The notes: generated by a model not told the origin, from the sequence alone. DNA of 64,000 nt from Pseudomonas fulva 12-X (GCF_000213805.1 NC_015556.1:4107001-4171000); one strand, 5' to 3'. Positions 18,048 to 28,285 are shown, counted from the stretch's first letter. Numbers and translations: made by a program.

Positions 18048-18566
18048 ATGAATAGAGATCAACAGAAGGCCGTTGGCCTGGTGGAATTGCTGGCCACCCT
18101 GATGGTGCTGGCAATTCTCATGGCAGTCGCCATCCCCAGCTTCAGCAGCCACATGCAGCGTACCCAACAAACCACCCATGTGAACGAGCTGCTAACCGCC
18201 CTGCACTTTTCACGCGCCGAAGCCGTGACCCGCCGCACTACGGTCAGTCTGTGCGAAGGCATCGACGACTGCGGCACACGACGCTGGGAGAACCAACTGA
18301 TTATCTTCGCCGACCACAATCACAACGGGCGCATAGACGAGGGCGAGCCTATCTTGCGGACGGTGCGCATCGCCCCGGCCTATAGCTGGCACTGGTCGAA
18401 CTTTCGCTCAAGAAGCCACATCAGCTTCAAACCCAACGGCATGACCCACAGTCTCAATGGCACCTTCACGCTTTGCCGGGAAACGACCGCCGTGCGCAGT
18501 ATCGTAGTCAATGTTGCCGGCCGAGCGCGGCTCGATACACCCGATGACAACGCCAACTGCGAATAG
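18048..18566 (+). CDS. fimT: GspH/FimT family minor pseudopilin
   Basis: This 172-residue type IV pilin-like protein has a short positively charged leader followed by one hydrophobic helix. Aligned on the conserved Glu (Glu13 = +5), the processed protein starts VGLVELLATL and the residue before the cleavage point is Ala8, not the Gly normally required by prepilin peptidase PilD. The C-terminal half contains FADHNHNGRIDEGEP, an EF-hand-like loop common in the GspH/FimT family. It precedes fimU by 100 bases. FimT proteins have been linked to DNA uptake; FimU is the core minor pilin. Confidence 0.88.
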   Translation: MNRDQQKAVGLVELLATLMVLAILMAVAIPSFSSHMQRTQQTTHVNELLTALHFSRAEAVTRRTTVSLCEGIDDCGTRRWENQLIIFADHNHNGRIDEGEPILRTVRIAPAYSWHWSNFRSRSHISFKPNGMTHSLNGTFTLCRETTAVRSIVVNVAGRARLDTPDDNANCE

Positions 18567-18666
18567 TCAACCGCTCGGTGACAGGAAGTAACCGAATATC
18601 CTCCGTCACTATCTGGCCAAACAGCAAAGTGACAGTATTCGCTGGCCCATACCAGCGAGACTTGCC

Positions 18667-19140
18667 ATGCGTTTCACCCGAGGTTTCACCATTATCGAAC
18701 TGATGGTGACGATTGCCGTACTGGCGATTGTCGTCAGCATCGCCGCGCCCTCGTTCAGCAATATCCTGCGTGAAAACCGCACGGTTGCGATGACCAACGA
18801 GTTGCAAGGCGCCATCCAGCTGGCACGTTCCGAAGCCGTGAAAAGACGCAGCAACGTGGTGATTTGCCGAAGAAACGCAGCGGGTACCGCTTGCGACAAC
18901 TCGGCAGACTGGGCTGCAGGCTGGTTGATACTGTCGGGCACCACAGTGATAAAAGTATGGGATGCCGTAACCGGCCTTGTCGTAGCTGGACCTAACACCG
19001 GCCTGACCTTCAAATCCAACGGCATGGTAACCGCTGTAACGAACTTCTCGGTCAACACGCCAAGCTGTACAGGCCCGCAGAAGCGCACGCTCTCCGTGAC
19101 GCTGATCGGCACGACCACGCTTGCGAAGGTCGACTGCTAA
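18667..19140 (+). CDS. fimU: Type IV pilus minor pilin FimU
   Basis: This 157-residue prepilin has leader MRFTRG, cleaved before FTIIELMVTIAVLAI with Glu at +5. A GspH-type C-terminal domain follows, with Cys residues positioned for a disulfide. FimU joins PilV, PilW, PilX and PilE in the complex that primes pilus assembly and sits at the pilus tip. The stop codon overlaps the pilV ATG by one base (TAATG), so translation is coupled. It is the first gene of the tightly packed minor pilin operon. Confidence 0.92.
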   Translation: MRFTRGFTIIELMVTIAVLAIVVSIAAPSFSNILRENRTVAMTNELQGAIQLARSEAVKRRSNVVICRRNAAGTACDNSADWAAGWLILSGTTVIKVWDAVTGLVVAGPNTGLTFKSNGMVTAVTNFSVNTPSCTGPQKRTLSVTLIGTTTLAKVDC

Positions 19141-19610
19141 TGACTAAAACACCTCCAACATCACAACGCGGCGCGACACTGATCGAAGTGCTGGTCGCCA
19201 TCGTCATTCTCTCCATCGGCTTGCTGGGTTTGGCCGGTTTGCAGGCAACCAGCATTCAGGGTAACTACGGCGCGTTCTATCGCTCCCAAGCCACTATTCT
19301 CGCCGCTGATATTACCGATCGTATGCGAGCGAATCGCAAGGCAGCTATCGCCGGCAGCTACAACTTGAGCGAACTGAAAAGCGCCTACGCAACAACGACC
19401 ACGCGCGCGGATAAAGACCTTAACGAATGGCTTACGCAAGTTGCGAAGCTGCCTGCAGGAAAAGCAAGAATAGAACGAGATAGTGCAACCGCACTGGTGA
19501 CCATCACCATCAACTGGGATGACAGCCGCGGCAATATCAAAAAAGCTGATGGCACCGCCGTGGACGACGCACCAGGCACCGCTAATTTCGTTTATAAAAC
19601 CGAGATATGA
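19140..19610 (+). CDS. pilV: Type IV pilus minor pilin PilV
   Basis: This 156-residue prepilin has leader ending SQRG, then ATLIEVLVAIVILSIGLLGLAGLQ, the characteristic PilV helix with Glu at +5. The C-terminal domain ends with a TITINWDD segment typical of PilV. It overlaps fimU by one base and pilW by four. Its role is as a minor pilin in the initiation complex with FimU, PilW and PilX. Confidence 0.93.
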   Translation: MTKTPPTSQRGATLIEVLVAIVILSIGLLGLAGLQATSIQGNYGAFYRSQATILAADITDRMRANRKAAIAGSYNLSELKSAYATTTTRADKDLNEWLTQVAKLPAGKARIERDSATALVTITINWDDSRGNIKKADGTAVDDAPGTANFVYKTEI

Positions 19611-20647
19611 CTATGAGACCTGTTCGCTATCAGGCAGGCCTTTCGCTCATCGAACTGATGATCGCCATGGCATTGAGCCTGTTATTGATGCTGGGTGTTT
19701 TACAGATATTTCTATCGAGCAAACAGACCTACACGGCAAATAGCGCGCTGTCCCGCGTGCAGGAAAGCGGTCGTTTTGCCATGGATTTCATTACTTACGA
19801 CCTGCGCAATGCGGGCTATAAGGGCGAGTGCTTCTCCGATGTTAATGCGTTAACCGCCAGCCCAACGGATGACCGTTTCAACTTAAACCAGGCATTGAAG
19901 GGTTGGGACGCACAAACAAGCCTACCGAGCTGGCCGACAAACTTCAGTACGGATAAAACAGCAGGAACCGATAGTATCGTCATCAAGCATGCCGCCACCA
20001 GTGCAGGGGTCATTGGCACAACTGACATCGCCACCGACGCGACCAGCATCGCAATGACCAGCACCAACAGTGACGCTGCAAGCACCTACGTTGTCATTAG
20101 CAGCGCACTGGGGTGCGATATGTTTAATAGCGGGGCAATTACCACAACCGCTATAGCCAAGGGCTCATCAGGAAATACTGGAAACTTTGCCCGATCCTAC
20201 CCAACAACCATTACCAAGATTTTGCTTTTCCAAAGCAACCAATACTACATAAAGAATGGAGCTAATGGTTCACCCTCTTTGTGGCGTACAAGCTGGAAAA
20301 ACGGATCTGCCTCGACCTTAGAAATGATTGAGGGCATTCACGACCTTCAGTTCGAGTACGGAATCAGCACCGGTGCCGCAGAAGACCGAGCAGTAACCAA
20401 TGCAGCCTTCATTAAAGCCAATGCAGTCGCCGATTGGAACAAAGTGGCGGCGGTTAAGGTACGCCTACTGGCACTAGGCAATGAGCCCAATGTCGCAATC
20501 GAAGATCAGGTTTATGACCGTGAAAAGGGGCTGATTTGCAAAAAGGGTGATTCGGCCTGCACTGCAGACGATAGCATCGATATTCCCAATCGCCGTCTCG
20601 CTCAAGTTTTCACATCCACTGTCAGCTTGCGTAATAAGCTGCCATGA
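19607..20647 (+). CDS. pilW: Type IV pilus minor pilin PilW
   Basis: This 346-residue large minor pilin has a leader ending QAG, then LSLIELMIAMALSLLLMLGVLQIF with Glu at +5. The segment RVQESGRFAMDFITYDLRNAGY is the PilW family hallmark. The C-terminal region resembles other PilW proteins (AVKVRLLALG). Base composition is more AT-rich than the flanking housekeeping genes. A second ATG two codons in is an equally good start. It overlaps pilV by 4 bases and pilX by 4 bases. Confidence 0.92.
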   Translation: MTMRPVRYQAGLSLIELMIAMALSLLLMLGVLQIFLSSKQTYTANSALSRVQESGRFAMDFITYDLRNAGYKGECFSDVNALTASPTDDRFNLNQALKGWDAQTSLPSWPTNFSTDKTAGTDSIVIKHAATSAGVIGTTDIATDATSIAMTSTNSDAASTYVVISSALGCDMFNSGAITTTAIAKGSSGNTGNFARSYPTTITKILLFQSNQYYIKNGANGSPSLWRTSWKNGSASTLEMIEGIHDLQFEYGISTGAAEDRAVTNAAFIKANAVADWNKVAAVKVRLLALGNEPNVAIEDQVYDREKGLICKKGDSACTADDSIDIPNRRLAQVFTSTVSLRNKLP

Positions 20648-21117
20648 ACAGGGTATCTATGAACAGAAACTCACAACGGGGCGCGATTTTGATCGTTGCA
20701 CTGATCATGCTCCTACTGGTCACCATCATCGGTTTGGCCAGTATTCGCGGCACCTCGCTGCAGGAGCGCATGGCAGGCAATCTTCGTGATCAGGAGCTGG
20801 CGCTTCAGGCGGCTGAAGCCGCACTACGCAAGGGCGAATCTATCGTTATCAGCAAATTTGAAGCTAACACCCTCAACACGCTCGCAACTGCCGATCAAAC
20901 AGGAACCTACTCATCGTTCCCTGGCGTAGCTAAGGACCCAACCTATGTTCTCAAGCAGCTTGCCACATTGAAGACGAGTACCGAGGCAGGCGTACCAACT
21001 GATGAGGAAGGTTCAATCGTACGTATTCAATCGACTGGCTACGGCCTTGCCCAAGATGCTGCCAATACGCCCAGCTCCACCAGCGAACTGTCTTCGGTGT
21101 TTTTGGTTGAGCAATAA
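20644..21117 (+). CDS. pilX: Type IV pilus minor pilin PilX
   Basis: This 157-residue protein has a leader ending SQRG, then AILIVALIMLLLVTIIGLASIRGTSLQERMAGNL, which fits the PilX N-terminal family. The fifth residue of the mature form is Val instead of Glu; lack of this Glu marks a tip-type subunit. An ATG at 20659 with a CAGGG box upstream may be the true start. The longer start overlaps pilW with ATGA. PilX bridges the minor pilins and PilY1 in P. aeruginosa. Confidence 0.9.
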   Translation: MNRVSMNRNSQRGAILIVALIMLLLVTIIGLASIRGTSLQERMAGNLRDQELALQAAEAALRKGESIVISKFEANTLNTLATADQTGTYSSFPGVAKDPTYVLKQLATLKTSTEAGVPTDEEGSIVRIQSTGYGLAQDAANTPSSTSELSSVFLVEQ

Positions 21118-21156
21118 AATGCTCACTTTCCATCATACTTTTGTGGAGCTTCCGCG

Positions 21157-24100
21157 ATGAATCGCCTAGCGATCAGCCTCCAAACAGCTAAAACGGTAGC
21201 TGCCTTTTTCCTTACTAGTGGGATATTGGTGTCGGCACCTGCACACTCAGCTGAAGTATCTCAAGTGCCATTACTACTCGGCGGCGGTGGCGTGCCAGGC
21301 AACCTAGCGCTTGTACCCTCCGTCGAATGGCCAACATTGGTTAGCGTCGCAAACTTGGGTGACTATAATTCCGCGAATACATACATCGGCTACTTTGATT
21401 CATTCAAGTGCTACACCTACAACAAAGCTGAAGAATGGTTCGAACCGCAGAGTACTAACACTACGCGCATCTGTGGGGGTGACTATCAGTGGAGTGGAAA
21501 CTTTCTGAACTGGGCAGCCACCCCAACGATCGACCCATTCCGCAGTGCACTTACCGGCGGATATCGAGTTCGCGATGAGAATAATTTGACTGTTTTGAGC
21601 AAAGCGAGAAATCCCGGATACGATGCTGGCAACCGCGTAAATAGCTCACAAGGCCTCATACCTAAAGCGCAAATCCCAGGCGCCACCCCCGCAGGCACGG
21701 ACTGGGACAATTTCTATATCTATCAACAAGGCCTTGGCACCTATATAAACATTTCAAACTGGAACGATAAGCTGGGCACAAACACCAATCAGGTAGCAGA
21801 ACAGACAGATTATGACCCAGGCAACACCAATCAATGGAACAAAGGGAAGCTGCGCAGGGAGTACAATCAACCGGTTGGTCGTGGCAGCCAACTGAAAACC
21901 GTCTTCAAAGTTAATATGCGAGTAAAGGTATGCGTATCGGGCATGCTGGAGGGCAACTGCAAACAATACCCCAACGGAAACTACAAGCCTGAGGGTTTGA
22001 TTCAGCAGTACTCAGGCACATTGCGATACAGCGCATTCGGCTACCTAAACGACTCTTCGACCACCAGAGACGGCGGCGTTTTAAGGGCCAATCAAAAATT
22101 TGTAGGCGATAGAAAGATCACGCCAAACGTAGGCGAAGAGACAAACAATAATCGTGAATGGGACCCGCAGACTGGGATACAGGTGCAGAACCCTGATAAC
22201 ATTACAAGCGCGATGGGCATCACTATCGCAGACAGCGGTGTAATTAACTACATCAACAAATTTGGACAACTCAATAACAACAATTACAAAAGCAACGACC
22301 CGGCCAGCGAATTGTATTACGCTGCAATGCGCTACTACAGAAACCTAGGCAACGTTTCTGCATACACCAGCAATAATGGCGCAAACGCAGCGACCCGCAC
22401 ACAATGGGCGGACAACTTCCCGGTAATTACTAACTGGGAAGATCCTATTCAGTACGCCTGCCAAAAGAACGTAATCCTCGGAATTGGCGATGTAAACACA
22501 TGGAATGATAAAAACCTGCCCGGCTCGACGAACACCAATAACGAACCAACCAAACCTGCCGAAGTTGTAGCTGACACTGAGATTGATGCTGTTAGAGCGA
22601 CACAAACCATTTTCAACCTGGAAGGCATCACAACCAGCGCCTCGGCAGAAAACTTTTCCGGGCGAAGTAACTCTGCATATATAGCCGGACTTGCCTATCT
22701 GGCAAACACAAAAGACATGCGCCCCAATATGGCTGGCAAGCAGACTATCTCTACGTTCTGGGTCGATGTTCGCGAAAATCAGGTTCTTCAGGGAAAAAAT
22801 CTCAACCAGTACTGGCTGGCGACGAAATATGGTGGCTTTAAAGTTCCCAGCAACTTTGAGGCAGACCCCTATACACGCACCACAGCCTTGCCAAGAGCCT
22901 GGTGGAATGCAAGCGGAGACATACTGAGCACGAACGATCCGAGGCCGGATAATTTCTTCGTTGCCAGCGATGCAACCCGCATGATCGAAAGTTTGAAACT
23001 GGCCTTTGCCAAGATTGCTCAAGAAGCTCAAGGCACAACCGCCTCTCTAGCTACAAATTCCACACGACTGGCAACAGATACAGCAGTATTCCAGTCCTCC
23101 CTCAATAGCCGTTTTTGGAGCGGTGATCTCTTGGCTCGAGCTGTAGCAGCCAACGGTACGATTGCTCAAGATCCAACTTGGAGCGCTGCCACCAAACTGA
23201 ATGCAAGAGATTTTGGTGAGCGGAAAATATTCACGCCAACCCCCATGGGGGCAGCCACACCTACAGCGAATGGATTTATAAGCACTACCGCGACCAACTT
23301 TACATGGAATGATATTGGTACAGCTTTACGGGGCCAGTTAACCAGTGCAACTGAAGCTACTGCGACCCGAACCACGACTGCACAACAGCGGTTGAGCTAT
23401 CTTCGAGGTGATCGTAGCTTAGAGCGGACGGATGCAGACCAAAGCCAGAAATTCCGCCAACGAGCAGGCCGCCTTGGCGACATAATCAATTCTGATCCGC
23501 AATTTATAGCTAATCAGGATTTCGGTTATACACGCCTGACTGGTGCGTCCTGGGCCGATGCCCGTGCCGCCTATGCGAATTTCCGCACAACGAATGCTAA
23601 CCGTGTGCCAATGGTCGTAGTTGGAGCCAACGACGGAATGCTTCATGGATTCAATGCAAGCATGACCACCAATGGCAACGGTGGCGAGGAGCTATTTGCC
23701 TTTATCCCCAATGGTGTCTTCGCTAACCTTATAAATCTAACCGACCCTAGTTATGGGCATCAGTATTTCGTAGATGGCACTCCTCGGATATCTGACGCAT
23801 GGATTGGAGGCGCCTGGAAGACTATCGTGGCAGGCACAACAGGTGCTGGTGGTAGTAGTGTGTTCGCTTTGGATATCACTGATCCCAGCAATATGGGACC
23901 GAGTAAGTTTCTCTGGGAGTTCAGCCATCCAGATATGGGTAAGACGATTGGCCAACCGGCTATTGTAGCTTTACCAAACGGTCGCTTTGCTGTCGTAGTC
24001 ACCAGCGGGTACCGTACGACTCAACAATCCAGCGCAAGAGTGTGGTTCTTGGATGCAGCGAATGGCAGCGTAATCAAGAGATTTGATATAACAACTACTG

Positions 24101-24966
24101 GTGACTTGGGAGCTCCCTTGCTGGCAGATACGAACGGAGACCAAATTGCCGACAAACTCTATGTGGGGGATACAACTGGCAAGCTTTGGCGCGCTGATAT
24201 CAGTGATGCGGCACCGGGAAACTGGGTAACGCCAACTCTCATGTTCACAGCAACTGATGGAACCAACCCTCAACCTATAACTGCCCCGCTCTCCTCCACA
24301 TTCAATGAAAAAGGACAGCACATGGTTTTATTTGGAACCGGGTCTTATATGTTTATTGGCGATAACGAAGTACCTAATTCGCCGCAAATTCAGAGTTTCT
24401 ATGCCATTATTGACTCTGGCGAAACGGTTACCCGGAGCAACCTACTCGCTCAGGAAATTCTCTCGGAAAGAACCGTCGGCAATTTCCAAGGCCGTTCTCT
24501 ATCGAACAATGCAATATCCAATCAAAAGGGCTGGTATCTGGATCTTGCGTGGAAGAGTGGTCGCGGCGGACCTGGCGCAAGGGGCGAACGAGTCGTTTCT
24601 AAAGCAACTTTACGCTCAGATAGGGTCACATTTACTACACTGACCCCATCTGCAGATCCGTGTGCGTCAGGTGGGACTAGCTGGGTAATGGCACTCAATT
24701 TATCCAGCGGCTCTAGATTGAATTACACCTATTTCGATACGAACAATGATGGCAGCTTAAACTCATCGGACGACATCAGTACCGGCTCTGATGGCGGCAC
24801 GTTACCGGTTTCAGGTATATCAAATCCTGATATAGGGGTGATCAAAGGTGCTACACCACTTTATCGCTGGCTTTGCTATGCAGGCTCCTCAGGTGCTGCA
24901 CCGCAGTGTTTAAAGGTTGCAGGCTCACAACGCTATGGTCGTAATGCCTGGCAGGAAGCAAGATAA
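21157..24966 (+). CDS. pilY1: Type IV pilus tip adhesin/assembly protein PilY1
   Basis: This 1269-residue secreted protein has a signal peptide ending near SAPAHSAE (about residue 32). The N-terminal about 600 residues are variable. I see no DxSxS metal motif at the start of the region where many PilY1 proteins have a von Willebrand A domain. The C-terminal part is the conserved PilC/PilY1 beta-propeller with [13 protein letters not shown] (from residue 819). The calcium loop is DTNGDQIAD (residues 991-999), which in P. aeruginosa controls twitching retraction. A second EF-hand-like loop, [12 protein letters not shown], starts at residue 1194. G+C is visibly low (24 of 60 bases at 22261-22320). 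It lies between pilX and pilE. Confidence 0.93.
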   Translation: MNRLAISLQTAKTVAAFFLTSGILVSAPAHSAEVSQVPLLLGGGGVPGNLALVPSVEWPTLVSVANLGDYNSANTYIGYFDSFKCYTYNKAEEWFEPQSTNTTRICGGDYQWSGNFLNWAATPTIDPFRSALTGGYRVRDENNLTVLSKARNPGYDAGNRVNSSQGLIPKAQIPGATPAGTDWDNFYIYQQGLGTYINISNWNDKLGTNTNQVAEQTDYDPGNTNQWNKGKLRREYNQPVGRGSQLKTVFKVNMRVKVCVSGMLEGNCKQYPNGNYKPEGLIQQYSGTLRYSAFGYLNDSSTTRDGGVLRANQKFVGDRKITPNVGEETNNNREWDPQTGIQVQNPDNITSAMGITIADSGVINYINKFGQLNNNNYKSNDPASELYYAAMRYYRNLGNVSAYTSNNGANAATRTQWADNFPVITNWEDPIQYACQKNVILGIGDVNTWNDKNLPGSTNTNNEPTKPAEVVADTEIDAVRATQTIFNLEGITTSASAENFSGRSNSAYIAGLAYLANTKDMRPNMAGKQTISTFWVDVRENQVLQGKNLNQYWLATKYGGFKVPSNFEADPYTRTTALPRAWWNASGDILSTNDPRPDNFFVASDATRMIESLKLAFAKIAQEAQGTTASLATNSTRLATDTAVFQSSLNSRFWSGDLLARAVAANGTIAQDPTWSAATKLNARDFGERKIFTPTPMGAATPTANGFISTTATNFTWNDIGTALRGQLTSATEATATRTTTAQQRLSYLRGDRSLERTDADQSQKFRQRAGRLGDIINSDPQFIANQDFGYTRLTGASWADARAAYANFRTTNANRVPMVVVGANDGMLHGFNASMTTNGNGGEELFAFIPNGVFANLINLTDPSYGHQYFVDGTPRISDAWIGGAWKTIVAGTTGAGGSSVFALDITDPSNMGPSKFLWEFSHPDMGKTIGQPAIVALPNGRFAVVVTSGYRTTQQSSARVWFLDAANGSVIKRFDITTTGDLGAPLLADTNGDQIADKLYVGDTTGKLWRADISDAAPGNWVTPTLMFTATDGTNPQPITAPLSSTFNEKGQHMVLFGTGSYMFIGDNEVPNSPQIQSFYAIIDSGETVTRSNLLAQEILSERTVGNFQGRSLSNNAISNQKGWYLDLAWKSGRGGPGARGERVVSKATLRSDRVTFTTLTPSADPCASGGTSWVMALNLSSGSRLNYTYFDTNNDGSLNSSDDISTGSDGGTLPVSGISNPDIGVIKGATPLYRWLCYAGSSGAAPQCLKVAGSQRYGRNAWQEAR

Positions 24967-25000
24967 TGTGTATGTGGGCAGCTACTTCGGACTCAGTCGC

Positions 25001-25417
25001 ATGAAAAAAGAACGAGGCTTCACCCTGATCGAGCTGATGATCGTAGTCGCGGTCATCGGCATCCTGGCAGCCATTGCCTACCCGTCCTATCAGGAGCATG
25101 TGCGCAAGAGCAAACGAGCCGATGCCCAGGCTGCGCTTATGGAGCTTTCCCACTTCATGGAGCGCTATTACACGGCAAACGGCAAATACACGAAAGCGGC
25201 GAACACCGGGCCCGATCTTCCTTTCGTCAAAGCCCCTAAGGATGGTGGAACCGAGAACTATGGCTTAGCTTTGTCTGCTGTGGATGACTTCAGCTATACC
25301 CTAACTGCGACTGCCAAGAACTCTATGGCAAACGACTCGTGTGGCAACCTCACCCTCACAGATAAAGGCGTAAAAGGCTCAAGCAAAGGGACGCCAGCGG
25401 AATGCTGGAGGCGCTAA
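25001..25417 (+). CDS. pilE: Type IV pilus minor pilin PilE
   Basis: This 138-residue prepilin has leader MKKERG and mature start [25 protein letters not shown], with Glu at +5. The helix continues into [24 protein letters not shown], typical of PilE. Two Cys (in DSCGNL and AECWRR) can form the C-terminal disulfide loop. I start at the ATG that gives a standard 6-residue leader; an upstream frame extension runs into pilY1. It starts 34 bases after pilY1. No pilY2 gene lies between, unlike P. aeruginosa. A terminator follows. Confidence 0.93.
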   Translation: MKKERGFTLIELMIVVAVIGILAAIAYPSYQEHVRKSKRADAQAALMELSHFMERYYTANGKYTKAANTGPDLPFVKAPKDGGTENYGLALSAVDDFSYTLTATAKNSMANDSCGNLTLTDKGVKGSSKGTPAECWRR

Positions 25418-25439
25418 ACTGGATAGGCAACTCTAAGGT

Positions 25440-25474
25440 GCATGCGCAGCTGCTGCAGCGGCGCATGCTGTTTT
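25440..25474 (+). terminator. Terminator of the minor pilin operon
   Basis: An 8-bp stem GCATGCGC/GCGCATGC (25440-25447 with 25461-25468), with a loop that can itself pair, is followed by TGTTTTC. It lies 22 bases after the pilE stop codon. Confidence 0.65.
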
Positions 25475-25675
25475 CAATTGCGGCAGCGATCGGCGAATCA
25501 TCGCAGCTTAAGCAATCGCTTCTGACGGCTGAACCTGCACAGCTCAACTAGTGAGACGACCTCAACTCTCCGACGATGAACCGCGCCACTGCTGCTACTA
25601 TCACCCCCTGTCATTCGATGCGACCAAATCGCCAGTACTGAGGTCGTATGCCGATAATGAAACGATAACGGATCG

Positions 25676-26422
25676 ATGATGCAGGACAACCCGATTTGGA
25701 CGCGCCCCCCACGCAAGCAACGCAGCCGCCTGGCTGAAGACCTGGTCGCAAAAATCTCCCAGCACATGCGTGACGGTACGCTCAAGCGTGGCGAGAAGTT
25801 GCCGGCCGAGCTGGATATCATGCAGTCGGAAGGCGTGAGCCGTACTGTGGTGCGCGATGCGTTGTCGCGCCTTCAGGTGGCGGGGCTGGTGGAGACGCGT
25901 CGCGGTGTCGGCACCTTCGTGTGCGACATGCCGGCGGCGCCCGAGCTGCAGCTTGGCCCGGCGACCATCAGTACCGCAGAAGAGGTGCTGGAGTTGCTGG
26001 AGTTGCGCATGAGCCTGGAGGTGGCGGCAGTTGGCCTGGCCGCGCAGCGGCGCACGCCTGAGTCGCTGCAGGAAATTCGTGTGGCGCTGGATGCCATCCA
26101 GCAGGGCGCGGTGCAGCTACCGGCGGGACTGCCGATCAGTGCGGACTTCCAGTTCCATATCAAGATCGCCAAGGCGGCCGAGAACCCGCACCTGCTCGAC
26201 ATCATGAAGCACCTGGGCGCCAAGCAGATTCCCCGCAACAAGTTCAATTCGGCGTACAAGGCGCACGAGGACGGCGAGGCCTATAAGGAAAACCTCAGCC
26301 GCGAGCACGAGATGATCTACGAGTCCATCGCCCGCGGCGATGTCGACTGCGCCCGTGCCGCCATGCAGCTACACCTGATCAACAGCCGTGAGCGCCTGCT
26401 CAAGGCCCAGCGGCGAGCCTGA
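25676..26422 (+). CDS. GntR/FadR family transcriptional regulator (FCD domain)
   Basis: This 248-residue DNA-binding protein has a winged-helix GntR domain (about residues 12-80, with GEKLPAELDIMQSEGVSRTVVRDALSRLQVAGLVE split over the recognition helix) and an FCD effector domain (about 95-235). Metal-type residues are visible: Asp and His in ADFQFHI, His in SREHEMI and His in MQLHLI. FCD regulators usually repress sugar-acid or organic-acid pathways and release DNA on binding a pathway acid. It faces the catabolic operon 26546-35712 and is probably its repressor; a matching operator lies at 35753-35769. Two ATG codons in tandem start it. Confidence 0.9.
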   Translation: MMQDNPIWTRPPRKQRSRLAEDLVAKISQHMRDGTLKRGEKLPAELDIMQSEGVSRTVVRDALSRLQVAGLVETRRGVGTFVCDMPAAPELQLGPATISTAEEVLELLELRMSLEVAAVGLAAQRRTPESLQEIRVALDAIQQGAVQLPAGLPISADFQFHIKIAKAAENPHLLDIMKHLGAKQIPRNKFNSAYKAHEDGEAYKENLSREHEMIYESIARGDVDCARAAMQLHLINSRERLLKAQRRA

Positions 26423-26481
26423 CCGCTGCCTGGCTGGCCGCTGGCCGATGCCGCTCTTCGCGCTTATTCCACAATGCAAAA

Positions 26482-26499
26482 CGGGCGCCGACGAGCCCG
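26482..26499 (-). terminator. Weak terminator between the porin and regulator genes
   Basis: A short CGGGC/GCCCG stem (26482-26486 with 26495-26499) is followed on the leftward strand by GTTTTGC. It lies 46 bases after the stop of the porin gene and would close the leftward operon. Confidence 0.5.
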
Positions 26500-26545
26500 C
26501 ATCTATTGATGCCGAGCCCGCAGGCGCCAGCTCTGCAGAGGGTGC

Positions 26546-27280
26546 TTACATGAAGTTGTACTGCACCCCGATACGCCAGCGCATCTGCCGATCATCCGTG
26601 GTGGGGCTGACCCGGACATCGCCGATCTCGACGAAAGGCGCCCAGGACTTGTCCCACTTGTACTTCACGATCAGGTTCTGCTCGTAATCGCTCTTCTTGT
26701 TGTCGTAACGGATGTAGTCGGTCTTGAAGTGGATGTACTGGTATTCGTACGACAGTTTGCCGGCCGGCGTGTAGCCGATCCAACCCTCGTAACGCTGGGT
26801 GTTGCGGTTGTCGGAGCCACGATCCGGCACTTCTTCGTCGATGCGGTCGCGGTTCAGTTTCAGGGCGTCGAAGCGGTAGCGGGCGGCGACGTAGAACTGG
26901 TCGCTCAGCCTGTGGGTATAGCGCACGCCGAACTTGTAGGTGGTGCCGTTCTCATTGCTGTCCAGCTGGATGGCCGGCTGCCAGGTCGATACGGCATTGG
27001 GCTTGTACTGATAGCTGGTGGTCAGCTCGTGGCCGCTGGAGACGGTGTTATCGAAGGCGACGTCCTTGCGATCACCGGCGGTGCGGTACTTGAGCTCGCC
27101 CTCGAAGCCCCAGCCGTTGTCCATGCGATAGGACAGCTTGACCCGATCGGCATGCATGCTGTCGTCTTCAAGAAACTGGTGGCGGTAGTTGATCGAGGCA
27201 CTGTCGGCCAATGCATTGCCGGCGGCGGCAGTGGATAGCAGGCAGGCGAGCAGACGCAGCGTGAGTGTTTTCCTGTTCAT
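26546..27280 (-). CDS. KdgM-like outer-membrane porin (oligogalacturonate-specific porin family)
   Basis: This 244-residue protein has a signal peptide (MNRKTLTLRLLACLLS... cut after NALA), then a series of alternating aromatic beta strands (SINYRHQF, VKLSYRM, TTSYQYK, WRIGVQYNF), as expected for a 12-14-stranded small barrel. KdgM-family channels pass acidic oligosaccharides across the outer membrane. I start at the ATG complementing 27278-27280, which has an AAGGA box. It is separated by 230 bases from the ATPase gene upstream, so it may have its own promoter; that gap also holds a small GC-rich hairpin (27414-27429) without a T-run. The transported ligand here is unknown. Confidence 0.88.
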   Translation of the reverse strand: MNRKTLTLRLLACLLSTAAAGNALADSASINYRHQFLEDDSMHADRVKLSYRMDNGWGFEGELKYRTAGDRKDVAFDNTVSSGHELTTSYQYKPNAVSTWQPAIQLDSNENGTTYKFGVRYTHRLSDQFYVAARYRFDALKLNRDRIDEEVPDRGSDNRNTQRYEGWIGYTPAGKLSYEYQYIHFKTDYIRYDNKKSDYEQNLIVKYKWDKSWAPFVEIGDVRVSPTTDDRQMRWRIGVQYNFM

Positions 27281-27510
27281 CGTGGTGTCCTTCTTATTGT
27301 TTTCTATGGGTTGAGTTTTGTGTTGCCTGGTTTCGGGCAAAGCGCCGCCCTGCAGCGCTGTGTCCGCATGTCTGGAATCACGGGGTGGGTAACGCGCAGG
27401 CGAGCCCGAGCCGCGGGCCTTGAGGCCCGTGTCGAAAAGTCAGCAGGGAGTTCGCGCTAACGCGTGGGTCGCCTCAGCCGCCGCCAGGCAGCCGAGGCGC
27501 CGTCAGGCCA

Positions 27511-28275
27511 TCAGGGTGGTGCGACGGCGCCGATGTCGCGGCTGGCATCGACCAGCAACTGGGTGTAGGCATGCTCGGCGCGGTTCTGCGCCAGCAGCGC
27601 GGTGTCGAGGGTTTCGACGATCCGCCCGTGCTGCATGACCGCCACGCGGTCGCAGAGATGGGCGACCACGCCCAGGTCATGGGTGACCATCAGGTAGGTC
27701 AGGCCTTCCTGCTCACGCAAGTCGGAGAGCAGGTTGAGAATCTCCGCCTGCACGGACACGTCCAGCGCCGAGGTCGGCTCGTCGAGCAGCAGCACGCGCG
27801 GCTCGAGAATCAAGGCGCGAGCGATGGCCACGCGCTGGCGCTGCCCACCGGACAACTGATGCGGGTAGCGGTAGCGGAAGCTGTCATTGAGGCCGACCTT
27901 GTTGAGGATCGCGGTAACCCGATCGCCGCGGTTGCCGATACCATGCACGGCCAGCGGTTCGCTGAGCGCCGAGTCGATGGTGTGCCGCGGGTGCAGCGAG
28001 CCGTAGGGGTCCTGGAAGACCATCTGCACCTGACGGAAATGCGCCAGGTCGAGCTTGTGGCGCAAACCGCGCCCGGCGATGCTCAGCTGCCCTTCCCAGT
28101 GCCGGTACTGCCCGGCCAGGCAACGCAGCACCGTGGTCTTGCCCGAGCCGGACTCGCCGACCAGGCCGAACGACTCGCCTTCCTCGACGCGCAGGGCGAC
28201 GTCGTAGAGCACCTGACTGCGCGCCGCGCTGTCACCGAAACTGAGGTTGAGTGAATCCACTTCGATCATGGCCAT
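27511..28275 (-). CDS. Peptide/nickel-type ABC importer ATPase (DppF/OppF-like)
   Basis: This 254-residue ATPase has Walker A GESGSGKT, Q-loop MVFQDPYGSLHPR, signature LSGGQRQRVAIARAL, Walker [13 protein letters not shown] and H-loop MVTHD. It lacks the long C-terminal oligopeptide domain but keeps the HAYTQLL segment near the end. It pairs with the DppD-like ATPase just upstream (10-base gap) to form the two-ATPase engine of the importer encoded in the operon. A GAGGA ribosome-binding site precedes the start. Confidence 0.93.
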   Translation of the reverse strand: MAMIEVDSLNLSFGDSAARSQVLYDVALRVEEGESFGLVGESGSGKTTVLRCLAGQYRHWEGQLSIAGRGLRHKLDLAHFRQVQMVFQDPYGSLHPRHTIDSALSEPLAVHGIGNRGDRVTAILNKVGLNDSFRYRYPHQLSGGQRQRVAIARALILEPRVLLLDEPTSALDVSVQAEILNLLSDLREQEGLTYLMVTHDLGVVAHLCDRVAVMQHGRIVETLDTALLAQNRAEHAYTQLLVDASRDIGAVAPP

Positions 28276-28285
28276 GGGGTGTTCC

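Noticed and set aside
27414..27429. GC-rich hairpin between the DppF-like ATPase and porin genes
   Set aside because: The stem is only 6 bp with a 4-base loop and no T-run on either strand, so I could not support a terminator or riboswitch.
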